Shown piece by piece: positions 53,901 to 63,800 of a stretch of DNA of 64,000 nucleotides (the first letter of the stretch is position 1; every line of letters starts with the position of its first letter). The notes beneath the pieces are model-generated. The model was given only the letters and a program-made list of their open reading frames with translations, searched no databases and was not told the DNA's origin. Position numbers and translations under genes: made by a program. The stretch is from contig CBDFHF010000002.1 in assembly GCA_965247565.1 (NCBI GenBank), forward strand, positions 186,001 through 250,000, written 5' to 3'. Origin of the DNA: CBDFHF01 sp965247565 (GTDB lineage Bacteria > Pseudomonadota > Gammaproteobacteria > Methylococcales > Methylomonadaceae).

Positions 53901-54781
53901 ACCGCCCGTTCTTTTGATGGGCTTTTAGAGCGGCTGTTTCCCGTGCCCTTGCTTAATTCATAAACCGTTTTGCCACGTAAGTGCAGGTCGTTTGAAACGT
54001 ACAGAAAGTTCTCGGAGTGTCCGGCAAACAACAACGCATGTGGTTTCATTAAAGGTATAAAGTGACTCAAAATCGTAGCTTGGGTCGGTTTATCGAAATA
54101 AATCATCACATTCCTGCAAAAAATAGCATCAAAGGGTTCTTTCAATGACCAGTGCTCATCCAGCAAATTAAGCTGCTGGAAAGTGATCAAATTGCGTAAT
54201 TCATTACGAACGCGCACCAGACCTTCATTGGGACCGGCACCTTTCTGAAAAAAACGCTTATGGCGATCAGGCGATAATTTATTGACCCGATCATAAGGAT
54301 AGACGCCCCGCGCCGCTGTTGTTAACACATTGGTATCAATGTCTGTAGCAATAATTTCGACAGGTGGTTTTAATGTGCCAAAAGCTTCGCAGGCCGTGAT
54401 GGCAATGGTATAAGGTTCTTCACCCGTCGATGCCGCAGAACACCAAATTCGGATGGGTTTATTCAGCTTTTGAATATGTTCCGACAAAATGGGGAAATGA
54501 TGCTCTTCACGAAAGAAAGACGTTAAATTAGTGGTCAATGAGTTGGTAAAAGCTTCCCATTCTTCCGAGTTTTTATCCTGTTCCAGAGAGTCGAGATAAT
54601 CCTTAAAAGAATCTTGGCCCACAATCCGTAAGCGGCGGCCGATACGGCTATAAACCATATCGCCCTTCGCTTCAGAGAGTGAAATGCCGGCACGCTGATA
54701 AATCAGCTTGCGCACTCTGGCAAAGTCCTGCGGCGTAAAATCGAACTCACGACCTTCTAACTGTTTTTCTGGTTTTAACAT
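53897..54781 (-). CDS. cheR: CheR, receptor glutamate methyltransferase
   Basis: 294 residues: an N-terminal helical domain (DFARVRKLIYQRAGISLSEAKGDMVYSRIGRRLR) and a SAM-binding domain (WCSAASTGEEPYTIAI, IIATDIDTNVLTTAARGVYP, FDAIFCRNVMIYFDKPTQ). It methylates receptor glutamates. The beta-subdomain that binds xWxxF receptor tails should lie within the methyltransferase part, and all three receptors upstream carry such tails. It overlaps cheD by four bases. Confidence 0.96.
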   Translation of the reverse strand: MLKPEKQLEGREFDFTPQDFARVRKLIYQRAGISLSEAKGDMVYSRIGRRLRIVGQDSFKDYLDSLEQDKNSEEWEAFTNSLTTNLTSFFREEHHFPILSEHIQKLNKPIRIWCSAASTGEEPYTIAITACEAFGTLKPPVEIIATDIDTNVLTTAARGVYPYDRVNKLSPDRHKRFFQKGAGPNEGLVRVRNELRNLITFQQLNLLDEHWSLKEPFDAIFCRNVMIYFDKPTQATILSHFIPLMKPHALLFAGHSENFLYVSNDLHLRGKTVYELSKGTGNSRSKSPSKERAV

Positions 54782-54861
54782 GACCTTACTCGTTTATAGT
54801 GTTAGCCGGTTGAGGTGTCATAACAAAGCCCAACTAGTTGAAACTTACCCGTTGAACTTCA

Positions 54862-57837
54862 TTAAAATTCTGCCCATTCGCCATCATCAGTACCCGTTTT
54901 CATCATTGGTACAGGTTTAGACTCAGCCGGCTTTTTTTCAACCCGCGCTTGCATGTCGTGGATTGCTTGGATAGTTCGCCTGGAAGTTCTTGCAAAATCA
55001 CCGCCTAACATATTTTTGGCTTTGTCCGCATCGTTATCCTGTACAGACTGGACAATCTCTCCGACGCTCAAATGGAATTGGGCATGGCATTGTTTTAGTT
55101 CGGCATATTCAGACAGTGAAGAATGTTCCATAGCCGGCCCATAAATCCATTTGCCCAGATCGCATTGGTTATCGAGACAAACTTTTTGGGCGTCGAGCTG
55201 TTCAGTTGACCGCCCATTGATGTATTCAACCAAACGGGTTTTCCATTTAACATGGGCTTTTTCCGCATCTGCAAATGAGAATTTGCCCGGTTGTGTTGCG
55301 CTTTGATTACTGTTGGTTGATGCTCTCATTGGGCTTTGGGAGGAACGTCTTTCCCCTTTTCCTGATTCAAGCTGAAACACACTGACTGCATTCATAAGTT
55401 CTTCTGCTTGTTCCATCATCGATTCAGCTGCTGCCGCCGCTTCTTCGACCAGGGCCGTATTCTGCTGAGTCATGTCATCCATTTTCATCACGGCTTCATT
55501 GACTTGTTCAATACCAGCACTTTGTTCGCTGGAAGCAGCGGCAATTTCACCAATAATGTCGGATACTCGTTTAACTGAACTCACAATCTCCTGCATGGTA
55601 CTACCTGCATTTTCAACCTGCTTGGTGCCTTGCGCGGTTTTGCTGACAGAATCAGAAATAAGCTCTTTAATTTCTTTAGCAGCACTGGCAGAGCGTTGCG
55701 CCAAGTTGCGTACTTCACCGGCTACTACCGCAAAGCCACGACCTTGTTCGCCTGCGCGAGCAGCTTCAACCGCCGCATTCAAAGCAAGAATATTGGTTTG
55801 AAAAGCAATGCCATCGATCACAGAAATAATATCTTCAATCTTTTTGGCGCTTTTGTTGATAGCACTCATAGTCGCTACCACTTCACCCACTACATCGCCG
55901 CCTTTTATAGCGACACCGGATGCGGCTGTAGCAAGCTGGTTGGCTTGTTTGGCGTTATCGGCATTTTGTTTAACCGTGGAAGACAGCTGTTCCATGCTGG
56001 CAGCGGTTTTTTCCAACGAAGCTGATTGTTCTTCAGTCCGGCGTGATAAATCCGCATTTCCTTGCGCGATTTCCTTGGCCGCCGTATCGATGGTTTCCAC
56101 GGCGGTTTTTACTGCGCTAATCGGGCCTACAATCATTTCGAGTGTTTCGTTGACGCCTTCAACAATCTTACGGAAATCACCTTGGTGTTGGCTGGCGTCG
56201 GCACGCACAGACACCCGGCCATCACGGGCGGCGTCCGCCAGCATTTGCGCATCTTCATTTAACGCTTTCAGATTAGCGCGGACTTGCTCAATCGCTTCGT
56301 TCACATAACCTTTCTTGCCAGGAAATTTTTCTAGCGGAGCATCAAAGTTGCCTTCACCGAAGGCTTTGACTACGGCCAGAGTTTTCTCATTCATCTCCAG
56401 CAACCCTGCCATCATGTTGTTTACACTACGGGCTACTTTACTGAAGTCACCTTTAAACATGTCTTCGCGCATGTTCATATCGATGCTACCTTTTTCATGT
56501 TCAGCGCCTACCCAGTTCACTGAATCAATCAAACCTTGCAAGTTGCCCTTTATTTTTTTAATGGATTTGTTGATAAAAGCTTTGTCGCCTGGAAATTGCC
56601 TAATAGTGGCGGAAAAATCGCCATTACCAAATTGAGCCACACAGTCCATCACGGTTTTGTTTTCATCAATATAGTCATTGACCATGGCGTTGACGCCTTC
56701 AGCCACCAGTCGATAGTTGCCTGCATATGACTCGGTATTCATCATGTAGCTGATGTTACCGTTCCTATGTTCTTCAGACATTTTATGCAGCTCTGCAATC
56801 AGAGATTCTAGATTGCTGCGCAATTGACTGACGCCTTCATTTATAAAGGCCAGTTTGCCGGGCAGACGTTCCAGGGACACGTCAAAGTTACCTTTCGAAA
56901 ACTCAACCACCGAATGAGTGACTTTGCGCATCACATCAGCCTGATTGGTGGCCATATCATTGATATTTCCGGCCAGTGTTTTATAAGTGCCGGTAAATTT
57001 TTCCGCATTTATCATGGCTTCAAAATTGCCTTTTCGATTTTCGGAGGACATGAGTTCTTGCTCAGAAATGAAAGCCTGCAAAGCTTTTTGCATGGTATCC
57101 ATGGCATGCATAAGACTGTTGTGGTCACCTGCTTTGACTACGATGGGGGATTCCAGATTGCCGTTGGCTATTTCGTTAGCAATTTCCATCGCAGCGACTG
57201 GCTCTCCGCCTAAGGTATTGGTCAGTTGCCGACCGATTCTGTATAAAACAAATAACATGGCAGACCAGGCTAGCGCACTAATTAATGCACTTAGCCAACT
57301 CAGTTGTTCCACTTTTAGGCGGTTTAACTGATTAAGCGTTTCACTTTGTTGCTCAATGGGCAGAACCACTTTGGCGAGCTTTTCAACCAATGCGGTAGAT
57401 TTTTCATCAAATTCGGTCATCACCACATTACCGGCGGCTTGGCCTTGGGCAATGTAAGTTTCCGCCATTCTTTTACCGGTGTCGTTAAAGTCTACCAGCG
57501 CGCTGCGCACTTCTTTTGTGACATTTCCATAAGTTGGCAGGTTTTGATTTAATTTCTCCAGTAACACGTTGGCTGTTTTGAAATGTTCTGCGGCTTCATC
57601 AAAACCGCCACGGTTTGAAGTTGCACACACATCCGTTAAAAATTGTTGAATCTGCACCACATGAAACTGCAGTTCATGCGCATAATTTGCACCGGCTTGC
57701 AGTTGAACCGATTGGGTATTGATTTGCTGAACTTCATTAGTAAGATATTGATTAATACCTACTGAAACAATGCCTATGCTTAAAATCATAGTCACTAGAA
57801 GTTTGAACGAACGGCTTAGAAGAAATTTGTTTTTCAT
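54862..57837 (-). CDS. methyl-accepting chemotaxis protein with poly-HAMP-like repeats and CZB domain
   Basis: About 991 residues from the ATG at 57837 (MKNKFLLSRSFKLLVTM), chosen because it begins the membrane anchor; the upstream 23 codons look non-native. A periplasmic helical domain (about 25-190) lies between two membrane segments. Then come four to five repeats of about 90 residues (NGNxD/F...FPGK.AFINE...LR.NL), which look like concatenated HAMP-type units. The signalling domain follows (AARAGEQGRGFAVVAGEVRNLAQRSA). A C-terminal CZB zinc-binding domain is then seen (HVKWKTRLVEYI, CDLGKWIYG, H and CHAQFH). It ends in EWAEF, a CheR/CheB tether. The CZB is absent from the other two receptors. 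Confidence 0.9.
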   Translation of the reverse strand: MKNKFLLSRSFKLLVTMILSIGIVSVGINQYLTNEVQQINTQSVQLQAGANYAHELQFHVVQIQQFLTDVCATSNRGGFDEAAEHFKTANVLLEKLNQNLPTYGNVTKEVRSALVDFNDTGKRMAETYIAQGQAAGNVVMTEFDEKSTALVEKLAKVVLPIEQQSETLNQLNRLKVEQLSWLSALISALAWSAMLFVLYRIGRQLTNTLGGEPVAAMEIANEIANGNLESPIVVKAGDHNSLMHAMDTMQKALQAFISEQELMSSENRKGNFEAMINAEKFTGTYKTLAGNINDMATNQADVMRKVTHSVVEFSKGNFDVSLERLPGKLAFINEGVSQLRSNLESLIAELHKMSEEHRNGNISYMMNTESYAGNYRLVAEGVNAMVNDYIDENKTVMDCVAQFGNGDFSATIRQFPGDKAFINKSIKKIKGNLQGLIDSVNWVGAEHEKGSIDMNMREDMFKGDFSKVARSVNNMMAGLLEMNEKTLAVVKAFGEGNFDAPLEKFPGKKGYVNEAIEQVRANLKALNEDAQMLADAARDGRVSVRADASQHQGDFRKIVEGVNETLEMIVGPISAVKTAVETIDTAAKEIAQGNADLSRRTEEQSASLEKTAASMEQLSSTVKQNADNAKQANQLATAASGVAIKGGDVVGEVVATMSAINKSAKKIEDIISVIDGIAFQTNILALNAAVEAARAGEQGRGFAVVAGEVRNLAQRSASAAKEIKELISDSVSKTAQGTKQVENAGSTMQEIVSSVKRVSDIIGEIAAASSEQSAGIEQVNEAVMKMDDMTQQNTALVEEAAAAAESMMEQAEELMNAVSVFQLESGKGERRSSQSPMRASTNSNQSATQPGKFSFADAEKAHVKWKTRLVEYINGRSTEQLDAQKVCLDNQCDLGKWIYGPAMEHSSLSEYAELKQCHAQFHLSVGEIVQSVQDNDADKAKNMLGGDFARTSRRTIQAIHDMQARVEKKPAESKPVPMMKTGTDDGEWAEF

Positions 57838-57986
57838 AGTGGTCAAAAGATAAAGTATGTAGTTGGTTAACTGTTTCAAGGTCAAGCGCGCGCTTAACCT
57901 TGTCAAAACGATTAATCTTTTTACTTACCGGCATCACTGCCAGTTAAGTCCGGTTTCGGAACATACTTCTATAATGATCCTAGCCG

Positions 57987-60704
57987 CTAAAATTCTGCCC
58001 AATCATCAGTAGTGCCTGTTTTTGCAGACGGTGTTGCTTGAGCAGCTTTTGAACCAAGTATAGTCGGAATTTTTTTTGTTGAAGGGCCAGGTGATCTCAT
58101 TGGACTTCGGCTTGAGCGTCGATCATTAGCATCGCCCTCCAGCCTAAACACACTCACCGCATTCATTAACTCATCGGCTTGTTCCATCAATGATTCCGCA
58201 GCGGCCGCGGCTTCTTCTACCAATGCGGTGTTTTGTTGGGTCATGTCATCCATTTTCATAACCGCATCATTCACTTGTTCGATACCCGCGCTTTGCTCGC
58301 TGGAAGCGGCCGCAATTTCACTGATAATGTCAGTCACACGGCGTACCGAACTGACAATCTCTTTCATGGTTTCGCCGGCGTTCTCAACCTGTTTAGTGCC
58401 TTCGGCTGTTTTGCTGACCGAATCGGCAATTAACTCTTTAATCTCTTTGGCCGCGCTGGCAGATCGTTGTGCCAGATTGCGTACTTCACCTGCGACTACC
58501 GCAAAGCCACGGCCTTGTTCGCCCGCTCTTGCCGCTTCAACCGCGGCATTTAACGCCAAAATATTAGTTTGGAACGCAATGCCATCAATGACTGAAATAA
58601 TGTCTTCAATCTTTTTAGCACTGGTATTGATATTGGCCATGGTGGTAACCACTTCCGAAACCACCTCGCCGCCTTTAATCGCCACACCCGAAGCGGTAAC
58701 GGCTAATTGATTAGCCTGTTTCGCATTATCGGCATTTTGTTTAACCGTGGAAGACAGCTCTTCCATACTGGCAGCAGTTTTTTCCAGATTAGCCGCTTGT
58801 TCTTCAGTTCGGCGGGATAGATCGGCGTTACCTTGAGCAATTTCTTTTGAGGCGGTATTGATGGTTTCCACCGCATTCTTCACTGTGGCAATCGGGCCAA
58901 CAATCATTTCCAGGGTTTCATTAACTCCCTCGACAATTTTGCGGAAATCACCCTGGTGTTGGCTAGCATCGGCCCGAACAGAAACTTGGCCATCACGCGC
59001 CGCGTCCGCTAACATTTGCGCATCTTGATTTAAGGCTTTCAGATTGCTACGAACTTGTTCCATCGCTTCGTTAACAAAGGCTTTTTTGCCAGGAAATTTT
59101 TCCAGTGGCGCATCAAAGTTGCCTTCACCAAACGCTTTGACGACTGCAATAGTTTTCTCATTCATGTCCAGCAAGCCAGACATCATTTTGTTGACACTGT
59201 GAGCCACTTTGCTGAAGTCACCTTTAAACATGTCTTCGCGCATGTTCATATCGATGTTGCCTTTTTCGTGCTCACCGCCTACCCAGTTCACCGAATCAAT
59301 CAGGCCTCTCAAATTGCTGCTAATCTTTTTGATACCTTTGTTGATAAAGGCTTTGTCGCCCGGATATTCTTTAATTTTGGCTGAAAAGTCCCCATTACCA
59401 AATTGCTCTACGCAATTCATGATAGTTTTATTTTCGTCGATATACTCATGAACCATCTGGTTAACGCCGATGGCGAGCAAACGATAATCACCGGCAAACT
59501 TATCGGGATCCATCATGACGCTCATATTGCCCTTTTCATGTTCCTCTGCCATTAGACGCATATCAGAAATAAGCGTGGTAATGTTGTAGCGCAGGCCCTC
59601 AACACCTTCATTCACCAAAGCAAGTTTGCCCGGAAATTTTTCAAGTTCCTGGCTAAAGTCGCCTTTAGCAAAACCTGTCATACAAGTAGTGGATTTGGTC
59701 ATTACTTTGATATGGTTATTGACCATGCGATTAATCGCTATGGCCATATCGTGGTATGCGCCTTTAAAACTATGTACATTGATATTGGCATCCACATTAC
59801 CTTTAAGGTGTTCCGTTTCCATACGCAGCATTTCAGCATCAATGTTAATTAAAGTATCAGAAGCTAAGTTCAACGCACTAATGACGCTGATAGAATGCTG
59901 GTGGTTTTCTTTGTTTTGTGAGTGAAATTGTCCTTCAGCAATGTTTTTTGCGGCGTTTAATGCCTCTGAGGCTTCGCCACCCAGCTGATTGAGCACCCGG
60001 TTAATCACCATAAATACGCCAATACCCGTAAAGACGATGGCGGATAGTGCGAGTAATAACGCATTAATCCTTGCAGAGCTTACCTTGCCGGCAACGCCTG
60101 CTTCGACGTCAGCAGACTCTTTGGCTGCTAGTTTCACTAATGCATCAACGGCTACACGGTGTTGTTGATAGCTTTGGTTTAAAGATTTGAGTCCTGCATC
60201 AATTAAGTTTTGGTCGCCTGAACGGAGCGCAGGAATAAATTCACTATCACGAACTTTAATAAATGCTTGGCCAGAAGGAATTAACTGCTCTACCAGTACT
60301 TTCTTTATCTCAGGGGTATTCAGCGTTGCTTGCCAATGTTTTACTCTTAAGTCGAAATCCTTGCTCAGTTGCGCACTTCTATCAACCAGTGGTTGAATAG
60401 GTTGATTTTTAATCGCTACCATTTCAAGCGCCACTTGCCATGATTCAAGTAAGTAGGCAGGGGGCGGCAAAATGTCAGCGGTCAAATCTTTCTGAGTGAT
60501 AACCTCGTTGTATACCTCGCCATTTACCAGCACTTTATTAAAAGCGCTGTCAGTCAAAACACCGGCAATGACAAATCCAAGCACCATAAAACTGAGCAAT
60601 AAACTGAGCTGTACTTTCAGCTTCATATTGAAAAACCAGGACATCATGGCATGATTTGTATTGCTATCTTTCAACATGGTTGACCCCACACTACTATCCC
60701 GCAT
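57987..60704 (-). CDS. methyl-accepting chemotaxis protein with poly-HAMP-like repeats
   Basis: 905 residues from the most upstream ATG; the ATG at 60677 preceded by GGGGT is a reasonable alternative. A first membrane segment (LKVQLSLLLSFMVLGFVIAGVL) and a second near 215-240 flank a four-helix ligand domain. The cytoplasmic part has repeated 90-residue HAMP-type units (EKGNIDMNMREDMFKGDFSKVAHSVNKMM and others), then the signalling domain and a tail ending DWAEF. From about residue 580 to 855 the protein is identical to the third receptor. The signal it senses is unknown. Confidence 0.92.
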   Translation of the reverse strand: MRDSSVGSTMLKDSNTNHAMMSWFFNMKLKVQLSLLLSFMVLGFVIAGVLTDSAFNKVLVNGEVYNEVITQKDLTADILPPPAYLLESWQVALEMVAIKNQPIQPLVDRSAQLSKDFDLRVKHWQATLNTPEIKKVLVEQLIPSGQAFIKVRDSEFIPALRSGDQNLIDAGLKSLNQSYQQHRVAVDALVKLAAKESADVEAGVAGKVSSARINALLLALSAIVFTGIGVFMVINRVLNQLGGEASEALNAAKNIAEGQFHSQNKENHQHSISVISALNLASDTLINIDAEMLRMETEHLKGNVDANINVHSFKGAYHDMAIAINRMVNNHIKVMTKSTTCMTGFAKGDFSQELEKFPGKLALVNEGVEGLRYNITTLISDMRLMAEEHEKGNMSVMMDPDKFAGDYRLLAIGVNQMVHEYIDENKTIMNCVEQFGNGDFSAKIKEYPGDKAFINKGIKKISSNLRGLIDSVNWVGGEHEKGNIDMNMREDMFKGDFSKVAHSVNKMMSGLLDMNEKTIAVVKAFGEGNFDAPLEKFPGKKAFVNEAMEQVRSNLKALNQDAQMLADAARDGQVSVRADASQHQGDFRKIVEGVNETLEMIVGPIATVKNAVETINTASKEIAQGNADLSRRTEEQAANLEKTAASMEELSSTVKQNADNAKQANQLAVTASGVAIKGGEVVSEVVTTMANINTSAKKIEDIISVIDGIAFQTNILALNAAVEAARAGEQGRGFAVVAGEVRNLAQRSASAAKEIKELIADSVSKTAEGTKQVENAGETMKEIVSSVRRVTDIISEIAAASSEQSAGIEQVNDAVMKMDDMTQQNTALVEEAAAAAESLMEQADELMNAVSVFRLEGDANDRRSSRSPMRSPGPSTKKIPTILGSKAAQATPSAKTGTTDDWAEF
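58135..58957 (-). repeat. shared receptor signalling-domain block, copy 1
   Basis: This stretch encodes about 274 residues (from HQGDFRKIVEGVNETL to FRLEG) that are identical in the next receptor gene at 61039-61861; the DNA differs at scattered, mostly third-position sites. It reflects recent duplication or gene conversion between the receptors. Confidence 0.85.
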
Positions 60705-60734
60705 GAACTTTGCGGGTATACATAAAATAAAAAG

Positions 60735-60807
60735 CCAAGTCAGGGAAATACTAGTTGTACATAGGTTATTGTTCGCAATAAATCTACGTACAACTAGCCT
60801 AACTTGG
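60735..60807 (-). terminator. long nested stem-loop between two receptor genes
   Basis: Three nested pairings: CCAAGT/ACTTGG outside, a 14-base arm CTAGTTGTACATAG/CTACGTACAACTAG (one mismatch) in the middle, and TTATTG-TTCG-CAATAA inside. On the minus strand the stem is followed by CTTTTTATTTTA, so it fits an intrinsic terminator for the upstream receptor gene. Confidence 0.65.
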
Positions 60808-60847
60808 AGAGGAAATATTTTCAGGCACTAACACTACTTGTCAGATT

Positions 60848-60876
60848 CGTCATGCCCACTTCCAGCGGGTATGACG
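60848..60876 (-). repeat. REP-like hairpin after the third receptor gene
   Basis: CGTCATGCCCACT pairs with AGCGGGTATGACG (G-U wobbles) across a three-base loop, 12 bases after the receptor stop on the minus strand. The CGTCATnCCC...GGGnATGACG form resembles dispersed intergenic palindromes; no second copy was found in this window. Confidence 0.45.
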
Positions 60877-60887
60877 AGCTTGAGAAA

Positions 60888-63800
60888 TTAAAACTCTTCC
60901 CAATCGCTATCAGTGGTGCCGGTTTTCATCGGCGCAGCTTTCGCAGGTTTAAAACTTGCCACGACCGGCTTAGTCGCTGTGCTTCGCATTGGATTACTCA
61001 CTACTCGCCGTTCAGTGCTTCTAACGTGTTGGCTTTCGCCCTCCAGCCTAAACACACTCACCGCATTCATTAATTCATCGGCTTGTTCCATCAATGATTC
61101 CGCAGCGGCCGCGGCTTCTTCTACCAATGCGGTGTTTTGTTGGGTCATGTCATCCATTTTCATGACCGCATCATTCACTTGCTCGATACCCGCGCTTTGT
61201 TCGCTGGAAGCGGCCGCAATTTCACTGATAATGTCGGTTACCCGGCGTACCGAGCTGACAATCTCTTTCATGGTTTCGCCGGCATTCTCAACCTGTTTAG
61301 TACCTTCGGCCGTTTTGCTGACCGAATCGGCAATTAACTCTTTAATCTCTTTGGCCGCACTGGCAGATCGTTGTGCCAGATTGCGTACTTCACCTGCGAC
61401 TACCGCAAAGCCACGGCCTTGTTCGCCCGCTCTTGCCGCCTCAACTGCGGCATTTAACGCCAGAATATTGGTTTGGAATGCAATGCCGTCGATCACTGAA
61501 ATAATGTCTTCAATCTTTTTAGCACTGGTATTGATATTGGCCATGGTGGTAACCACTTCCGACACCACCTCGCCGCCCTTAATTGCTACACCCGAAGCGG
61601 TAACGGCTAATTGATTCGCTTGTTTCGCATTATCGGCATTTTGTTTAACCGTGGAAGACAGCTCCTCCATACTGGCAGCGGTTTTTTCCAGATTGGCCGC
61701 TTGTTCTTCAGTACGACGTGATAAATCCGCATTACCTTGAGCAATTTCTTTTGAGGCGGTATTGATGGTTTCCACCGCATTCTTCACTGTGGCAATCGGG
61801 CCAACAATCATTTCCAGGGTTTCATTAACTCCCTCGACAATCTTGCGGAAATCACCCTGGTGAGCTTTGGCATTGGCGCGTTCGGAAACACGGCCATCAT
61901 GCGCCGCTTGAGAGAGTCGATCGACATCCGCTACCAGCGTATTAACAGCTTCAATACAGGTATTCAGATTATCTTTGATGGTATTAAAATCACCATTGTA
62001 GTTGTCGGTAATTTTGGCCGGAATGTTGCCTTTCGATATGTTGTCCACATAACGTGCCGCTACATTCAATGGGTTGATGACTGCATCCAAGGTGTTGTTG
62101 ACGCCTTCAACAATTTTGCGGAAATCGCCTTGATGTCGACTGGCATCAGCACGGGTTTCCAACCTGCCATCGACGGCGGCTTTTGAAAGTAAGGCAGCGT
62201 CTTGGACTAACGCGTTGACTGCATCAATACAGGTATTGAGATTGTCTTTAATGTTATTGAAATCGCCGTTGTAGTTATCGGTAATTTGCTCAGGGATTTT
62301 GCCCTTGGCAATATTATCGACATAATGCGCGGCGACGTTCAATGGCCCGATAACCGCATCCAGCATACTGTTAATTCCTCTGCCGGTATCATGAATGAAA
62401 CCTTCTGGCAGGATAGAAATATTAACCCGTTCCGATAATTGACCGGCGATGGCTGCATCGACCAGTCTAGCAACTTCTTTCTCGGCAATGACCTCTGATG
62501 TGCGGTCATACCATTGGGTCATTCGGCCCAGATAACTGCCGTCTTTATCATCATAAACCGGGTTTAGAATGAGCTGTAAATGACGCCCAGCCATTTCGGT
62601 ATTAATCAGTTTAGATTGGGTCAATTCCTGCATGAAATTCTCACGGTCGGCTTCGTTCTCCAGATATTGCCCGATTCTTTGGCCAAACATGTTTTTTACG
62701 GTAAAGCCGGCATGACGCTTGGCAATATCGGGACTCATGTTCTGGAATAACTTTTCAGCTTCTTTGTTCATGTAAATGACCAAGTTATGCTCATTGGAAA
62801 CTGTGACCGCCATGGCTGAATTATCCAAAGCTGATTTAATTCGATTAACCCCGGACAAAGTTTCTGCGCTGTCAAAATCCAGACGTGCTTTGAGTGCTCG
62901 GTAAGCATCCATGACATCGGTCAATTCATCACGGTGACCGGTTCTCAGCACGGACTCATGATCAACACCTTTGGCGCTGGCTAGCAGGTAGCGAATGGCA
63001 TCAGAGACGCGCGGCATGATAGTTTGGTAAAGAATTCTGCCCAGAATGGCGGTGATTGCGGTGCCAAGAAATAAAAACAGTATGCCGAGGTTGCGGTGTA
63101 GTTTGTAATCTTCCTGGGCATCAGCGTAAACATCAGCTGATACCGTAAGTTGTAATTGAGTTAGTACATTGATTTTGTCGGACAGTGGGTCAATGGCTGG
63201 GTAAAGTTCATTGACGGTAAAACTAGCCAGACGTGTGGCATCCTGGGATTTCAGAATAGCTTGTAAATTAGCTGTCGCCGTATTGGCTTTAACAAATAAC
63301 GGTTCAATTTCACTGACCAGCTTTTTCTCACCATCAACCAAATAAGTGGCGGAATAAGCTTTCCACTGTTTGTCGACTTCTTTCAGAGCGTTGGCGACAT
63401 TGATCTCGCCTTCTGCCCAGTTCAAATTGCCATTGCGGACTTTGTGCGAGGTATCAACAATGTTGACTGCGTACATGTCCGCGATGGTTTTAAGTTGCTG
63501 CAAGGGCACGACACGATCATTGTACAGGGTCTGCACAGCCATATTGGTATCTTCAATGCCTTTTATGCCGATGAATCCGATCGATGAGCCGGTCAAAGCA
63601 ACAACAACGAAAATATTGATAATTCTTGATTTGATAGTGAAGTTGCGTTTGAAGTTGCGAAATTTTCCTGTGATTTTCTCGGTGACGCTTTGACCTTCTT
63701 TGAGTACACGGTGAAATCGTTGTGCTCCTTCAATTTGCTGGCGTGAAGCTTTTTTGCGTACAGAAATATAGCCTGATTGCTGACCGTTTTCGACAATCGG

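Noticed and set aside
55472..62186. Long plus-strand open frames opposite the chemoreceptor genes
   Set aside because: They mirror the low-stop composition of the receptor signalling domains (Ala/Glu/Ser-rich), repeat in each receptor copy, and have no domains of their own.
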